DNA of 64,000 bases, taken from Cynocephalus volans (taxonomy: Eukaryota > Chordata > Mammalia > Dermoptera > Cynocephalidae). Below the pieces are notes generated by a model that was not told the DNA's origin, searched no databases, and saw only the letters and a program-made list of their open reading frames with translations. The stretch lies in assembly GCF_027409185.1 (NCBI RefSeq), contig NC_084463.1, forward strand, positions 71,843,852 through 71,907,851, read 5' to 3'. The translations under genes and the position numbers were made by a program. Below are positions 36,190-64,000 of the stretch, one piece after another (positions within the stretch are counted from its first letter, which is position 1; each line of letters opens with the position of its first letter).

Positions 36190-36276
36190 AAGGAGCTTCC
36201 TGGCTGAAATATTGGAGCAGCAGGCAGGTAAGGAGCCACCACTTGTCTTGCACTGAGAAGGAAGACAAAGGCCAGC

Positions 36277-43724
<7,448 letters not shown>

Positions 43725-44235
43725 ACAACTGTTACAAAGTTCCATGAAAAAAATTTATTTCATGAGCCCAAGGAAGGTGTTTTCTTGAAGAGCCATATAT
43801 TTTTCAGTATTTTATTTAACCTCTAAAATCACTGATACACAGAGCTATTAAGTATATAACCTTATTTATACCTCATTCTGCATATGTATTTTTTATTATT
43901 TGGAATATAATGTTTTATGTACTGAAGTAATTTAGTTCCGCAAATGATGGGTAAGGAAGGTCGAGTACACAGCTTCTGGATTTATATGGGCGCATGTTGC
44001 AAAAAGAGATCTTTTCCAGAGTATACGACTCTGACATTGATCCCAGAGAGCAGCTCAGTGATGAACATCTCCTTTCAAGGAAGAAAGGGACAAGTGATGC
44101 AAGCCTCCACCAGAGGAAAGATGGTTCAAGAACACATGAGTCACTAGTATCCTGTCATGCAAGGGACAAACTCTTCTTATATAAAATAAAGTGTTTTATG
44201 TTTGGAATAAAGCCATCCTTGTCTCTTCTGTTTTA
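43725..44235 (+). other. MMP1: MMP1 3' untranslated region with two poly(A) signals
   Basis: After the TGA at 43722-43724 comes an AT-rich 3' UTR with several ATTTA-type motifs, as expected for an unstable inducible mRNA. Two AATAAA signals occur at 44185-44190 and 44206-44211, so cleavage is expected around 44,220-44,240. The end is inferred from the signals only. Confidence 0.7.
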
Positions 44236-45080
44236 CAAACTTTCTAGTATATGTACTATATTGTTATTTCCTGATAACAAAGCCACACTTACAGAGATTA
44301 ATTTCCGAATTCGAAATGAGAAGTAGACAATATGTAAAATATTCATGTGGGAAATGAAGATATACAAAAAGTTCAAATATCCTCCATTCTTATGGAATTT
44401 ATATCATATAAAAAAGGGAGAAAAACTATTTCCCTTGTCCCATACCAGGATTCCAAAACTGGTTTTAGGTAAAATCAGTGAGAGCATGGTAGAGCTTTTT
44501 AGGCATATATCACTTTCTCTTCTTCTAAGCACATGGAAGGGCTACATTTTCCTACAGTCCAACTCCTTGCAGTTGCAGGGGGAGCAAGGGTGGTGGGCAG
44601 TGAGGCATCTGACTAGTTCTGTCCACTGGGTTGTGTGAAGAAGTGACAAATATCACTTCCAGGCTGAAACATCCGATTGGTTGCTGGTGCAGGTGTCCCC
44701 AGTGGTCTGCTCCCCTGCTGTGGTGATTGTAGGAGCCCGGCATGAGAGAGTTGCCACAAGACAGAACAAACCTGAATTGCTGGACTAACACTCAACCAGC
44801 TACCCCACACCACAGCACACATTCCTAAAGAAGGAAACAAACTTTTACTGGGCTAAGCCGCTAAGATTTTAGATGTTGTTAATGTTGCATAATCTAATAG
44901 GTCTAGATAAGCATTGTCTAGTTTATCATGACTAATTTGGCAGGAAGTTAATGTAGGTAGGAGTTCTGCAGGTCGCTGTGAGCACCATGAGTTCAATGAG
45001 TAGTTCAATGGTCTGAGTACATGGTCTTGAGATATGTAGAGGAACTCGTGATTCTGAGGAAGGCAGTTTTCAACTCAAAA
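44236..45080 (+). mobile_element. Probable MLT1-type LTR downstream of MMP1
   Basis: The 44480-44945 part ends with AAACTTTTACTGGGCTAAGC, CGCTAAGATTTTAGATGTTG and TTGCATAATCTAATAGG, the pattern of an MLT1 LTR 3' end in sense orientation. The rest of the interval is unassigned. Confidence 0.5.
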
Positions 45081-45089
45081 ATCTGGAGA

Positions 45090-45400
45090 AGAAATGGAGC
45101 ACTCCTGGGGTCCTGGGCAGGAGCTGAGGGGCAGCCCTTCCACCCAGATGCAGGCAAGGAGCACGCTGAAAACACCACTTCCACGTGGGTGGCCCACCAC
45201 AGCCACCGCCACAGCCACAGCTGCTGCAAAAGTGTCTCATTGCACAGCAGGAGTCACAGCCACAATGCAGGCAGACTGCCAGACACACAACCACAGTTAC
45301 ACAAGGAGAGTCACCAGTGGAGACCAGAAAAAGAAGAGGACGTCTCTCCTCAAAGCCCACTGCCACGTAATAGAAGAAGCAGCTGCTCTACCATGCCCCT
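45090..45400 (+). mobile_element. LINE-1 5' UTR-like fragment
   Basis: The sequence ACACAAGGAGAGTCAC and the next 80 bp closely match 12,118-12,205, where an L1 ORF1 follows. The block is GC-rich with CCACAGCCAC repeats. ORF1 itself is absent here; the sequence switches to a minus-strand L1 piece. Confidence 0.6.
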
Positions 45401-45690
45401 GCTTTATTTCTGATTTCAGTAATTTTGGTCTTAGATAAAGTTTAGATAAAGTCTAGATAAAAGTTTGCAAATCTTGTTGATCTTTTTAAAGAATTAACGT
45501 TTGGTTTTGTTGATTTTCTCTATTGTTTTTTAATGTAATCTTTTTTATTTCTTACTTGAATTTGCTTTTGGTTCAGTTTGCTCTTTCTTTTCTATTTTCT
45601 TAAGATAGAAATTTACATTACTAATTTGAGGTTTTTCTTATTTTTAGTATAGGCACTTACAAGTATAAATTTTCCTCTAAGCACTGCATG
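45400..45690 (-). mobile_element. LINE-1 ORF2 internal fragment
   Basis: Reverse-complement ORF2 hallmarks are visible: CTTGTTGATCTTTTTAAAGA, TTTGGTTTTGTTGATTTTCT, GGTTCAGTTTGCTCTTTC and AATTTTCCTCTAAGCACTGC. All frames are closed. Confidence 0.72.
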
Positions 45691-48265
45691 AAAAAAAAAA
45701 CCTTTCAAAAACAAAAACAAAATAAAGATGTTTTCAGATATTCAAACTCTTATAATAAGAGTTTCTTCTGGCTTGCTCAGTGATCTCCCTCATCTTAAAT
45801 TTCTATTTCCCATACGTATTTAACATTTCAGAAGTTCATAGGTAAAAACCGATTTCACCACATGCAAAAAAATAATAATTGTGTGCATTCTAATCAATAT
45901 CCGTGGCTTGCACACTATGTGAGAATTTTGTGCTTCACAGCTCTAAGCAGACATACTGAACATGCTTTAATCAGTTTTACTTTCAGAGGTCTTAAATCTC
46001 CTTTTTTAATTAGCATAATGGACAAATAATTTCTTCTATCTCTTCCTTGTCACCTGGAAGAGTTTATTAAATTGATCGCATTTATCTTGTTAAACAGGAA
46101 CTTTCATTCCATGCTAACCCTGATTTGCTTTCATAGAGTTTGTAACTTAACACGATAGAAACACTATAAAAATGCCCAGTTTTTGAACTTTTCAATCTAA
46201 ATCCTTTTGTGAACTAAACCAGTTTTCCTCACTAAGCAGGGCAGCGAGTCTATACAAAAACCTCCATGGAACAGAATGTCAATTTATAAATCCTCTGGCT
46301 TTCAACTTTATGTAAACCTTAGTCTTTCTGTTTCCATACAGCAATAAGATTGCTCCTCTTGAGGTAGAAAGAGTGGAATAAATTACTAAGAACAAAAAAG
46401 GAGAGAGAGAAAAGAAAATATTAAATGGAATATCTTAGAAATAAACAATTCATAAGTTAAAAAAAAAGAATTTGGAGAGTAATGTAACTTCCCCTTTGGC
46501 CAAGTTTCTGCCTCTCTTTATATATATTTTCATATTGAAGCATAACAGAAAAGTACACAAATCATAAATGTTCACATCAACGAGTTATCACAAGTTAACA
46601 AGACCATGTCACTCGCACCCAGGTCAAGAAACAGAACATTACCAACACCAACACTGCTCAACTTTGTCTTAGGTTGGTTCACCAGCTGCAGAGCCTGAAA
46701 CAGGGATTCTTTGGTGGGGTCATTGGAGGAGGAATGCTCTCAGGAGAAGGGGAGTGAGGGAAACATTTGGGAGCAGAGAAAAGGTAAAGAATATGGTCTC
46801 AGATGGACATTGTTCTGATCTCATGAGAAAACAATGGAGCAAAAATGGAACCAGTGAGTTACTCCTACCCTGAGGCACAGCATTCCCCAGTGTCAATCAG
46901 TCATCAGCCAAGATGTGATTTGGGGTGGAGGGCATAGCTTCCCAGGCAAGATGCTCCCATTTGGCAAAGCGGTGGGGGACAACTGTGAGTCATAAGCGGC
47001 CAACTCCTGAAGTAGCCAGGAAGATGGGTGCCCTGGTGCTACAGGGGACCTGGGGAGGGCACCAACAGCAGCCACTGTCCATTCTCTATTTCCCAGAGGT
47101 AACCACTATGCTGACTTCCAACACCTTTGGTTAAATTTGCCTGTTTGTGAACTAAATCGGATCAAGTTTGTATTCTCTTGTATCTGCCTTACCGTGTTCA
47201 ACATAAGGTTTCTGAACTTAGTCCACTGTTGATAGGCTTGGGTTGGTACCTTGTGGGCTTTCATAAGTAACACTGCACATATGTAGGTAGTTCTGTTGGT
47301 TACATGCCTTAGAGAGCCATCACTGAATCCTAGAGATTATCAGACGCCTCTTCAGGCTCTTCCTCAGCCTCCTCTGTCTTGTATCCCAGCCACAGCAGCA
47401 GTGACTAGCTCTGTACAGGTCCCAAACCAGCTTCTGGGGAAAGAGGAGTATTCAGATTTTACAAGGACAGTGGGATACCAGATCTGAACTGTCACTGGTA
47501 TCAAAGGTTCCAAAACAGCATTATGGTCTTCCACTTTAGAAAGGAGGTTTGTGAAAGTAAGTGGTAAGTAGGGTTTTGACTCATGGTCATCTCACAGTGG
47601 GTCCAACAGGTCCATAGACCATCCTGTAGTTTTTTTCCTTGACTAAACTCTCCCTGTTGGTTCCTTAACTTGTAGAGTAAGACCCTTATGGTAGAAAGGG
47701 CCAACTGAAAGCCCCTGCAACTGCTCCTCCCAAGCTTTCTGGCCAAAATAGTAAACCGGAAGCAGCAAAAAAGCATGTCGTATCCTGGAAGGATTGCATA
47801 GACTGGTGATCCTATCAAAGATGTAAAAGCAACAGAGAGGTTGATCCTATCACAACTTCGTTCAATCAATCCTTGAAGCTCTTACATAAACCAAATAGAT
47901 CATGGTGGATGACAGTGGACTTATGTAAATTTACCTAGTGAGTAATTACCATTGCAGCCATTGTGTCCGACATGATTCTTTAGTAGAGCAAATCAACACA
48001 GTCTCAGAAACGTGATACTGAGTGATTCGGGAGGAGTGTTTGGAGATTTCCCTTACTGCCTATGAGCCCAAAAATATATGGAAAAGTAGGGCTTTTGCTT
48101 ATTTGTATTTTGTTTGGATTTTAGACAAAGCTCTAGCTTTTCTAGTTTGAGTCCTTTTGGAGAATTTAGCCCCAAATACTGCTATAAGGGGAAGTAGTAG
48201 CTTTTTTTCTAGACCTATCCTATGTGTCTCAAAGAAGCAGTATTCTGGCCAATGAACTGTAGTGC
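45691..48265. other. MMP1-MMP10 spacer, old repeats, no gene
   Basis: About 46505-46680 (TTGAAGCATAACAGAAAAG, then CAGGTCAAGAAACAGAACAT) and 47085-47280 (GAGGTAACCACTATGCTGAC) look like two halves of one old LINE 3' region split by about 400 bp of other sequence. About 47500-47900 may be a degraded retroviral interior, not assignable. No coding signal is seen. Confidence 0.4.
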
Positions 48266-48269
48266 AAAA

Positions 48270-51200
48270 CTGGAAGATCTGCTCTGCCACCCAGCTCTCC
48301 ATGATCATAAGCAAATGAGCTGGCCTCTCTGAATCTTAGTTTCCTGAGGGTGATAAAGGGGGTAAAAACTAACTTCCAGGCTAATCATGAGGATGGAAGA
48401 GGTTAAGTTACCTAGCATAGTGCCTGCCATGCGTGCCTCAAATAGTCAACAAATGATAATTACTTTTTCCATCCCACATTCTCCTAAGGCCAGAATTTTT
48501 CATCATTGCTGCTCTCCTCCCCAGTAAGCTTCTTCCCACCAAAAAGCCCATCACACCAATGAATCAATCCAACAATGAACCCCAATCCAAACTGAAATAC
48601 AGTGACCACATTAATATTATTTTATGTGTTTAGCTATTATTAATAATAATGGCTGTTATAGGCTACAATATATAATTATACTTTCTAATCTTTACAACAC
48701 TGAAGCCATGATTCTGAGTTCTAACCTTGCTTTAATAGTTTGCTTCCTCCAATTGATAGACTTTGTCTATGGGAAGAATTGGTGATCTACACTATTTGTC
48801 TAAATTATCAGGTGGGAGACAAAATGGCTAAAAATTCAGCAATAAACTGTGTTCCCATTCTGAAGCAGCCAAACTGGTATTAAAAGCATGGGGAAAGGGT
48901 GAACTTCTCACTTGTTCTGCATCTGTGATTTAGCACAATAATCCCAGCTTGTCATAAAATCAATAATTTCCAACAAGAGAAGATGTTGTAAAACACTGAA
49001 ATTAGTGTACTGACACAGCTGACCCAGGATCATGTGTGTATGTGTACAGTCTTAAAATCAGAGGTTGTTGGGTGTTGCAAATTGAGAGCTAATCGTGATC
49101 CAAGAGCTGGATCACATGGACATGAAGAGCTGTCATGCATTTCTCTGTCTTAGTTACAGGTGGTGACGGACTGTAGGCATTGTTCTATCCAGACCACATC
49201 AGATCAGTGCAGCCCAGGCCAAGAGCAGCTGCAGGTGATAGAGCAGATCGACACAGGTCAGAAGAAGTAGCTGGATTAGAGAGATGATCAGATACTTGGG
49301 AGAAAAGAACAGAAAAGCTAAGGAGGTAAATCAGACGCAAGTACAGGGAAGAGTCTCAAGAATAAGAGAAAAAGAACAGAGTGTCAAAATATAAGGAAAA
49401 AATGTTGGGGGAGAGCCAAGGTCCAAGCCAAGAGGTTTTTGACGAGCACACAAGTTGTGGTTATTAGGGTTCTATGCTGGCAGTTCTGAGTCATCTCTTA
49501 CAACTTGTTAGCTAACTGATCTTGAGTTTATTACTAAATTTTTCTAATCTTAATCTCAATCTTATTGGCTTATTCTAAAGACTGGAGATAACACACATTT
49601 AGGACCTGGCATAGAGCAGAAGCTCTATACCTAGGGGTTTCACCTTTCTTTAAAGATGAGTTCTATATGCCTGCTTGCCTGATCGTATACTTACTCCAAT
49701 AAGTTTAACAAGTAGTGAATTAAAGACAAATATAGGACTCACCTGCCCTAAGTCATTAATTTCTTCCAGCGTGAAGGTTTAATGTAGAATAAGCTTACCA
49801 CCAACCATTCCTACAAGGCATATGCTTTGGTGTTTAGTCAATTATGACTGTAGCTCTTACAATGTTAACTTTCTTTGTATCATTACCACATAAGTCCCAT
49901 CAACAGGATGTGCCAACACCAATAGAGTTGTGACTCAAACAAAAAAGGCATCTCAGAGCTTGTCAAATCAGTGCCCAGGGGCATTGTCACAGACCTGTCA
50001 GGCCAACAGGCTTTATCTGTTAAAGATATTAGAGTGAAATAAGAGGAGATTTGTTCCCCATCATAAAATATACATAATAATGCTATGAGTCAGGTTATAT
50101 CCACCCCATTTTTACAGATGGCAAAACATTGACCCAAAGAAATGATATACTTGCTCAAAGTCCAGCCAACTTTGTCTGAGGCTGGTTGTCAGCCCCTCTC
50201 CCTCTGACTTGCAAACTTATGTCCATTCCACTCCCTCATGTTGCAGAGCAACCTCCTTGGCTCCATTAAGCACGAGTTGACTTGGCTGGCACAGCGCATA
50301 TCCAAGCTTCTCCCCAACGCTGGCTTGGAGGTTTCAGAGCCTCCTGGTTCCTGGAAGTCTCACCTGTCCATTCTGCCTCAAATAGGATGCAGGCGGTGGG
50401 TGGTACTAAAAAGATCATTCTTACACACTCATTAGTTTAGGCTCCCATTGTTTTGAAATTACCTACTTCAGATATAGGAGAGTTAATTTATCTTTAGTGA
50501 GAGAAAATAAAATTCAATACTAATAGAATTTCCGGGTCCTTTAATACTAGTAGGTTAATTTGACAAAATAGTTATTGCAGACTTGGCCGTGTTACTGTGT
50601 GAGAAGCATTCGACTTGGCTGAGGGGGAAAAAAATGCTACTTATGGGCAGGGGTGGGTGGTTAGACATGAAGGGAAGGAAGGATTTAGATCATTCCCCAT
50701 TACAAATCTCAATCCACCTCCTCCTTTGTATTTTAGGAGGAGGGAAAGAGGATAAAAAGAACTTTAAAAAGCAAGGAAGAGGAGGAATGTAGGAGGAACA
50801 TTTTGGTCTAATAGGCAATTTAATCTACTTCAATTTAACACGTTTTTATGGAGCAGTTACTATGAACATATATATGATCTGAAATGGAAAATGAATGACT
50901 GAACACCAAAGGTTCACTCCTCTGCCTCTTCCTTCCTCTACAGATCCTCCTTTTCATGGTCTGCTTCCTTCTCACAATCCTTCTACTCCAGGGCCAGTAA
51001 TAGCTGTTTTAAACAAGGACTCAAGAAATAAAATATCTGTTGCAATATCTTCCTAGACAGCAATTGCCACATTTAGATCTCAATTATATTTGGAATTTCT
51101 TTGTTGATCCACTTACTCCTTACCCACTTATATCTGAGTTTAAAAATAACATCTTTTTAAAAGAAAATTGCACTAATGTTAAAATGTCTAAATATTTGAC

Positions 51201-51280
51201 ATTCTACCAAGCTTGTCATCTAGCTCAGTAGGTACACAGACATGTATTATCTAGCCAATTTTTTTTTTTCTTATTTACAA
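48270..51280. other. MMP10 upstream spacer with MIR relics
   Basis: MIR-like sequence at about 48270-48445 (CTCTGAATCTTAGTTTCCTG, then CTAGCATAGTGCCTGCCATG), 49480-49620 and 50080-50235 (TTTTTACAGATGGCAAAACA). The remainder has no recognised element or gene. Confidence 0.5.
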
Positions 51281-51293
51281 ACACAGTAACCAC

Positions 51294-51474
51294 TTCCCGG
51301 AAATTAATCATTCTTTCAAGTTTAGATGGTTGAGGGAAGTTACGAATGTGTGCTGTTTCATCTTTACATTGAATTTTCATGAACATTTCTGCTGTCATTC
51401 AGATTTAAACAAACAGACCCCACACATACATGAGTCATGCTTTCGGTGACCTAAGCACTGTCTCCCTATAAAAG
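51294..51474 (+). promoter_or_regulatory. MMP10: MMP10 proximal promoter: TATA, AP-1 and a STAT-like palindrome
   Basis: TATAAAAG is at 51467-51474, 73 bp before the ATG, predicting a start near 51,495-51,500. TGAGTCA (AP-1) lies at 51431-51437. A palindromic TTCCCGGAA at 51294-51302 fits the STAT consensus TTCnnnGAA and also contains an ETS-like core. AP-1 with TATA is standard for inducible MMPs. The STAT reading is a motif match only. Confidence 0.75.
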
Positions 51475-51546
51475 GGAGGCCGCTAGAGAGTAGAGATAGA
51501 AGCCAGTTTACAAAAAAGGGACTTTCTTGAGAAAAAGGCAGTGAGA

Positions 51547-61577
<10,031 letters not shown>

Positions 61578-61865
61578 GTGAGATAGGGAGAAGACAGACG
61601 TGGGCATTTAAAATGAATCTTAATAATTATTCACCTAAAGTATTATAAGTAGAAATGACTAATTATTCCTGTGTGTGCTGTGGCCAAAGAAGATGAGCCT
61701 TGCAGATATCTTCATGCATCATGGAGCATTTGTATGGACCTCTTCCCTTGCTCTTGAATTGCGTTGAATAGAAGTGAGAAATACTCGTGTGTGACAGGCG
61801 AGAATGTGTCTACCTGGGTGTTTTAATAATTATTTAATAAAGATTTTTATTTTTGGCCTGTTCCT
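61578..61865 (+). other. MMP10: MMP10 3' untranslated region and poly(A) signal
   Basis: The stop TAG at 61575-61577 is followed by about 280 bp ending soon after AATAAA at 61836-61841. The next bases are T/G-rich (TTTTTATTTTTGG), as expected downstream of a cleavage site. Confidence 0.75.
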
Positions 61866-64000
61866 TCTTTCTAGAGTAATTCATGCTCGATGCACTGAGC
61901 ACACTGTGGATTGAGCATTTGACAAATGCTCTGCCAGTAGGTGTAGTGGGATCACATACATATGGATGGGCCATATGGCTGTCATATACCCTATTCTTGG
62001 CACCAATAGTATCTTTATTGTTAAGTGTTCTTTACACACCTAAGTAAGAGAGAGGTAAGTTAATAATTGTCCTGCAGGGCTGGTTCTGGGCAAAATTGGG
62101 AAGTAGAATTCTAGAATGTTGGAGCCTAGGAAACTAGCACACTATCTACTCCATAATTTTACAGGTGGAGTTCAATCATCTCTTGATTCAACCAAAATCT
62201 TTCTTCAGTGGCACTCCCTGCCTGCCCTACAGATCAAGTTTCTTATATCATCTTCACCCTCTCATTAAAATACTCTCATGTTGCCATTTTGTACCTGGCA
62301 GCTCCTGGGAGATAAGAATTTGTGTGCACATGCCAATCATATCATAGATTTATCACCACTAAGTCTTATGATTTACACCACATCAGGTACACGATAGTAA
62401 CTTGTTCACTCTTTTATTGACTCACTTATATGCCAGGCACTGTCATACATGCAAGTAAGAAACACACATTTAACCCAAACTCATTGAGTTTTGTCTGGTG
62501 AGAGAAAGAAATCAAACGAAAGAACACAAATTAATGTATAATTACAAGTTATAAAGGAATTATTAAAGAAATGACAAAGTGGTAGAGGAGAATAATTTTG
62601 GAGGAGGGTCCACTTGCTAAAGTTTGGTTATTAGAAGGTCTGTCTGGGACAATAACAAAAAATGAAAATCAAAGTCCAATTAGCAAGGTGGATGGGGAGG
62701 AAGAGATAGACAATTCTAGAAAAGAAAATGCAAAATAGTTTTGAGGTCCAGTGATGAGAAAAATCTTGTTCAAGGCACTGAAAAAAGATGGGTACCTTTT
62801 TAGAATGTTGGAGGGTAGATGTGGAGTAAGATGATATTAGACAGGTAGGCAGAATCAAATTGTCCAGGTTCTTTCAGATGTGTTAAAGAGCTATAATTTA
62901 GTTTTAGTGTTTTGTGGATTCGTTGAAGGAGTCTTAAATGGAGAAGTGACACAATCCATTATGTATAGTATTGTGAATGATTATTCCAGATGGGGAGAAT
63001 TTGAAGGAAGCAATGATTAAAGTTGGAACACAAGTTAAAGGGCTATTACGTGGCTGGTATCCTAACTAGAAAGCATTCTTCAATTCTTCTGTCTCCCAAC
63101 TGACAACACAAATTTGTTTTCCAACTTTCTAGCACTTTAAACCCTTCTTCAGGAGAGCAAGAAGATAGAGTTTGCTTTGATTCTCTCAGGAGCGGTGCAC
63201 AAACCAGGTCATCTGTTTCTCTTATTCTGTCCCATTCTCTACTTCTCTGTCCAACTGTGAAAGTGAAGGGAGTCTCCTGTCCCCCTCCTTGAAGGCTTCC
63301 CATTACTGGGAGTGCATAGGTAGTAAACCAAGTAGTATAAATTGTAATTAAGCAGCTGCAGTGTTTCTACATTTCTTAATGTGTTGTCTTTTCAATGGCT
63401 GTATTTTAAAAGAATACTTGTTTTAATGATTAAAGGAAGCCCCTGTAGTTTTGGAGGCATTGTGCCTATGGTGCACCAAAAAAAAAGGGGAGTGAGTGGT
63501 TATTATACATGACAGGGGAGGGTGAAGAGGACAGGGAGGCTCAGGGAGCTTGAGAGAGAAGACTGATCTGAAGTATATTTTAACATCATTCAGATTTAAT
63601 GATGGTCTAGATAAAGAGTTCCGAGACAAAGGATTAAGAATAACTCCTGGATTTGTGGCTTGAACAACTTCTTGAGCGGCAGGGGCTTCAAAACAGTTAG
63701 GCAAAGAATGGAAAAGAAGCAGTTTTGTGGGGAAAAGTTGAGTCAGAAGGCATCATCTCATTTTTTTAGTTTAGAAATTCCTATGAGATAATCAAGCAAA
63801 GGCATTAATAGGCCATTAAATAAAGAAATCCGGAGCTCAAAACTAAGTAGATAAACCTGTGGGAGTTTGGAGGCATTGGTCAAGATATGAGAATAGATGA
63901 GTTTATATGGAAAGATCACAGAGATAAAGAAGATGGTTCAGGACTGCACATTGTAAAATGAAGTGTCATTCAGGCTAGGCCAGGTTATGCTGGGGGTAAT
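61866..64000 (-). mobile_element. L2-rich sequence downstream of MMP10
   Basis: About 62400-62600 (TATGCCAGGCACTGTCATAC, GAGAGAAAGAAATCAAAC), 62860-63060 and 63540-64000 follow minus-strand L2 segments. The stretch 61866-62390 and about 63070-63540 show nothing recognisable. MMP8 would be the next gene expected beyond the edge. Confidence 0.45.

Noticed and set aside
45021-45438. Overlapping His/Ser-rich frames on both strands
   Set aside because: They arise from CCACAGCCAC-type repeats in an L1 5' UTR-like block and have no protein relatives that I recognise.
44236-51280. Another MMP exon between MMP1 and MMP10
   Set aside because: I scanned for cysteine-switch, HExxH and hemopexin motifs on both strands and found none.

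Overview
This is eukaryotic DNA from a placental mammal. It holds two complete, spliced genes of the chromosome 11q22-type matrix metalloproteinase (MMP) cluster in a background of interspersed repeats. Three copies of a tRNA-Ile-derived SINE with clean target-site duplications resemble the family described from colugos (Dermoptera). Similar tRNA SINEs occur in other orders, so that placement is only about even odds.

Gene content. MMP1 (interstitial collagenase; ten coding exons, 36277-43724, + strand, 468 residues) is followed in the same direction by MMP10 (stromelysin-2; ten coding exons, 51547-61577, + strand, 476 residues). Both have a TATA box with an AP-1 site (TGAGTCA) 30-40 bp upstream, GT-AG introns at conserved phases, a signal peptide, a cysteine-switch propeptide, an HExxHxxGxxH zinc site and a C-terminal hemopexin domain closed by a Cys pair. 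In human the transcriptional order is MMP12, MMP3, MMP1, MMP10, MMP8, so MMP3 should lie just left of this window and MMP8 to the right. Both products are secreted zymogens that cleave extracellular matrix. Stromelysins can superactivate procollagenase, so the neighbours act in one pathway.

Left half (1-36 kb). There is no intact gene here. It contains L1 debris (1-2615); an inverted, broken MMP12-like pseudogene (4175-5315, - strand) with exons 2-4 recognisable; an HMGN1 retropseudogene nested in an old L1 (about 7.9-9.5 kb); a WTAP retropseudogene (about 10.8-11.2 kb, - strand), probably the counterpart of human WTAPP1; L2 and MIR relics; a 5'-truncated young L1 (18591-21443) that appears to carry a 3' transduction and sits inside a small inverted-repeat element; and a paired-LTR non-autonomous retrotransposon (23999-26786).

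Right half. MMP1, a 7-kb repeat-bearing spacer, MMP10, then L2-type sequence to the end. MMP10 introns carry a solo MaLR-type LTR, L1/L2 fragments and one tRNA SINE. I found no CRISPR array, functional tRNA or rRNA gene, or new multi-gene system. The most notable items are the layered transposon insertions, the inverted MMP relic, and a Pro-to-Ser change in the MMP10 cysteine-switch motif.
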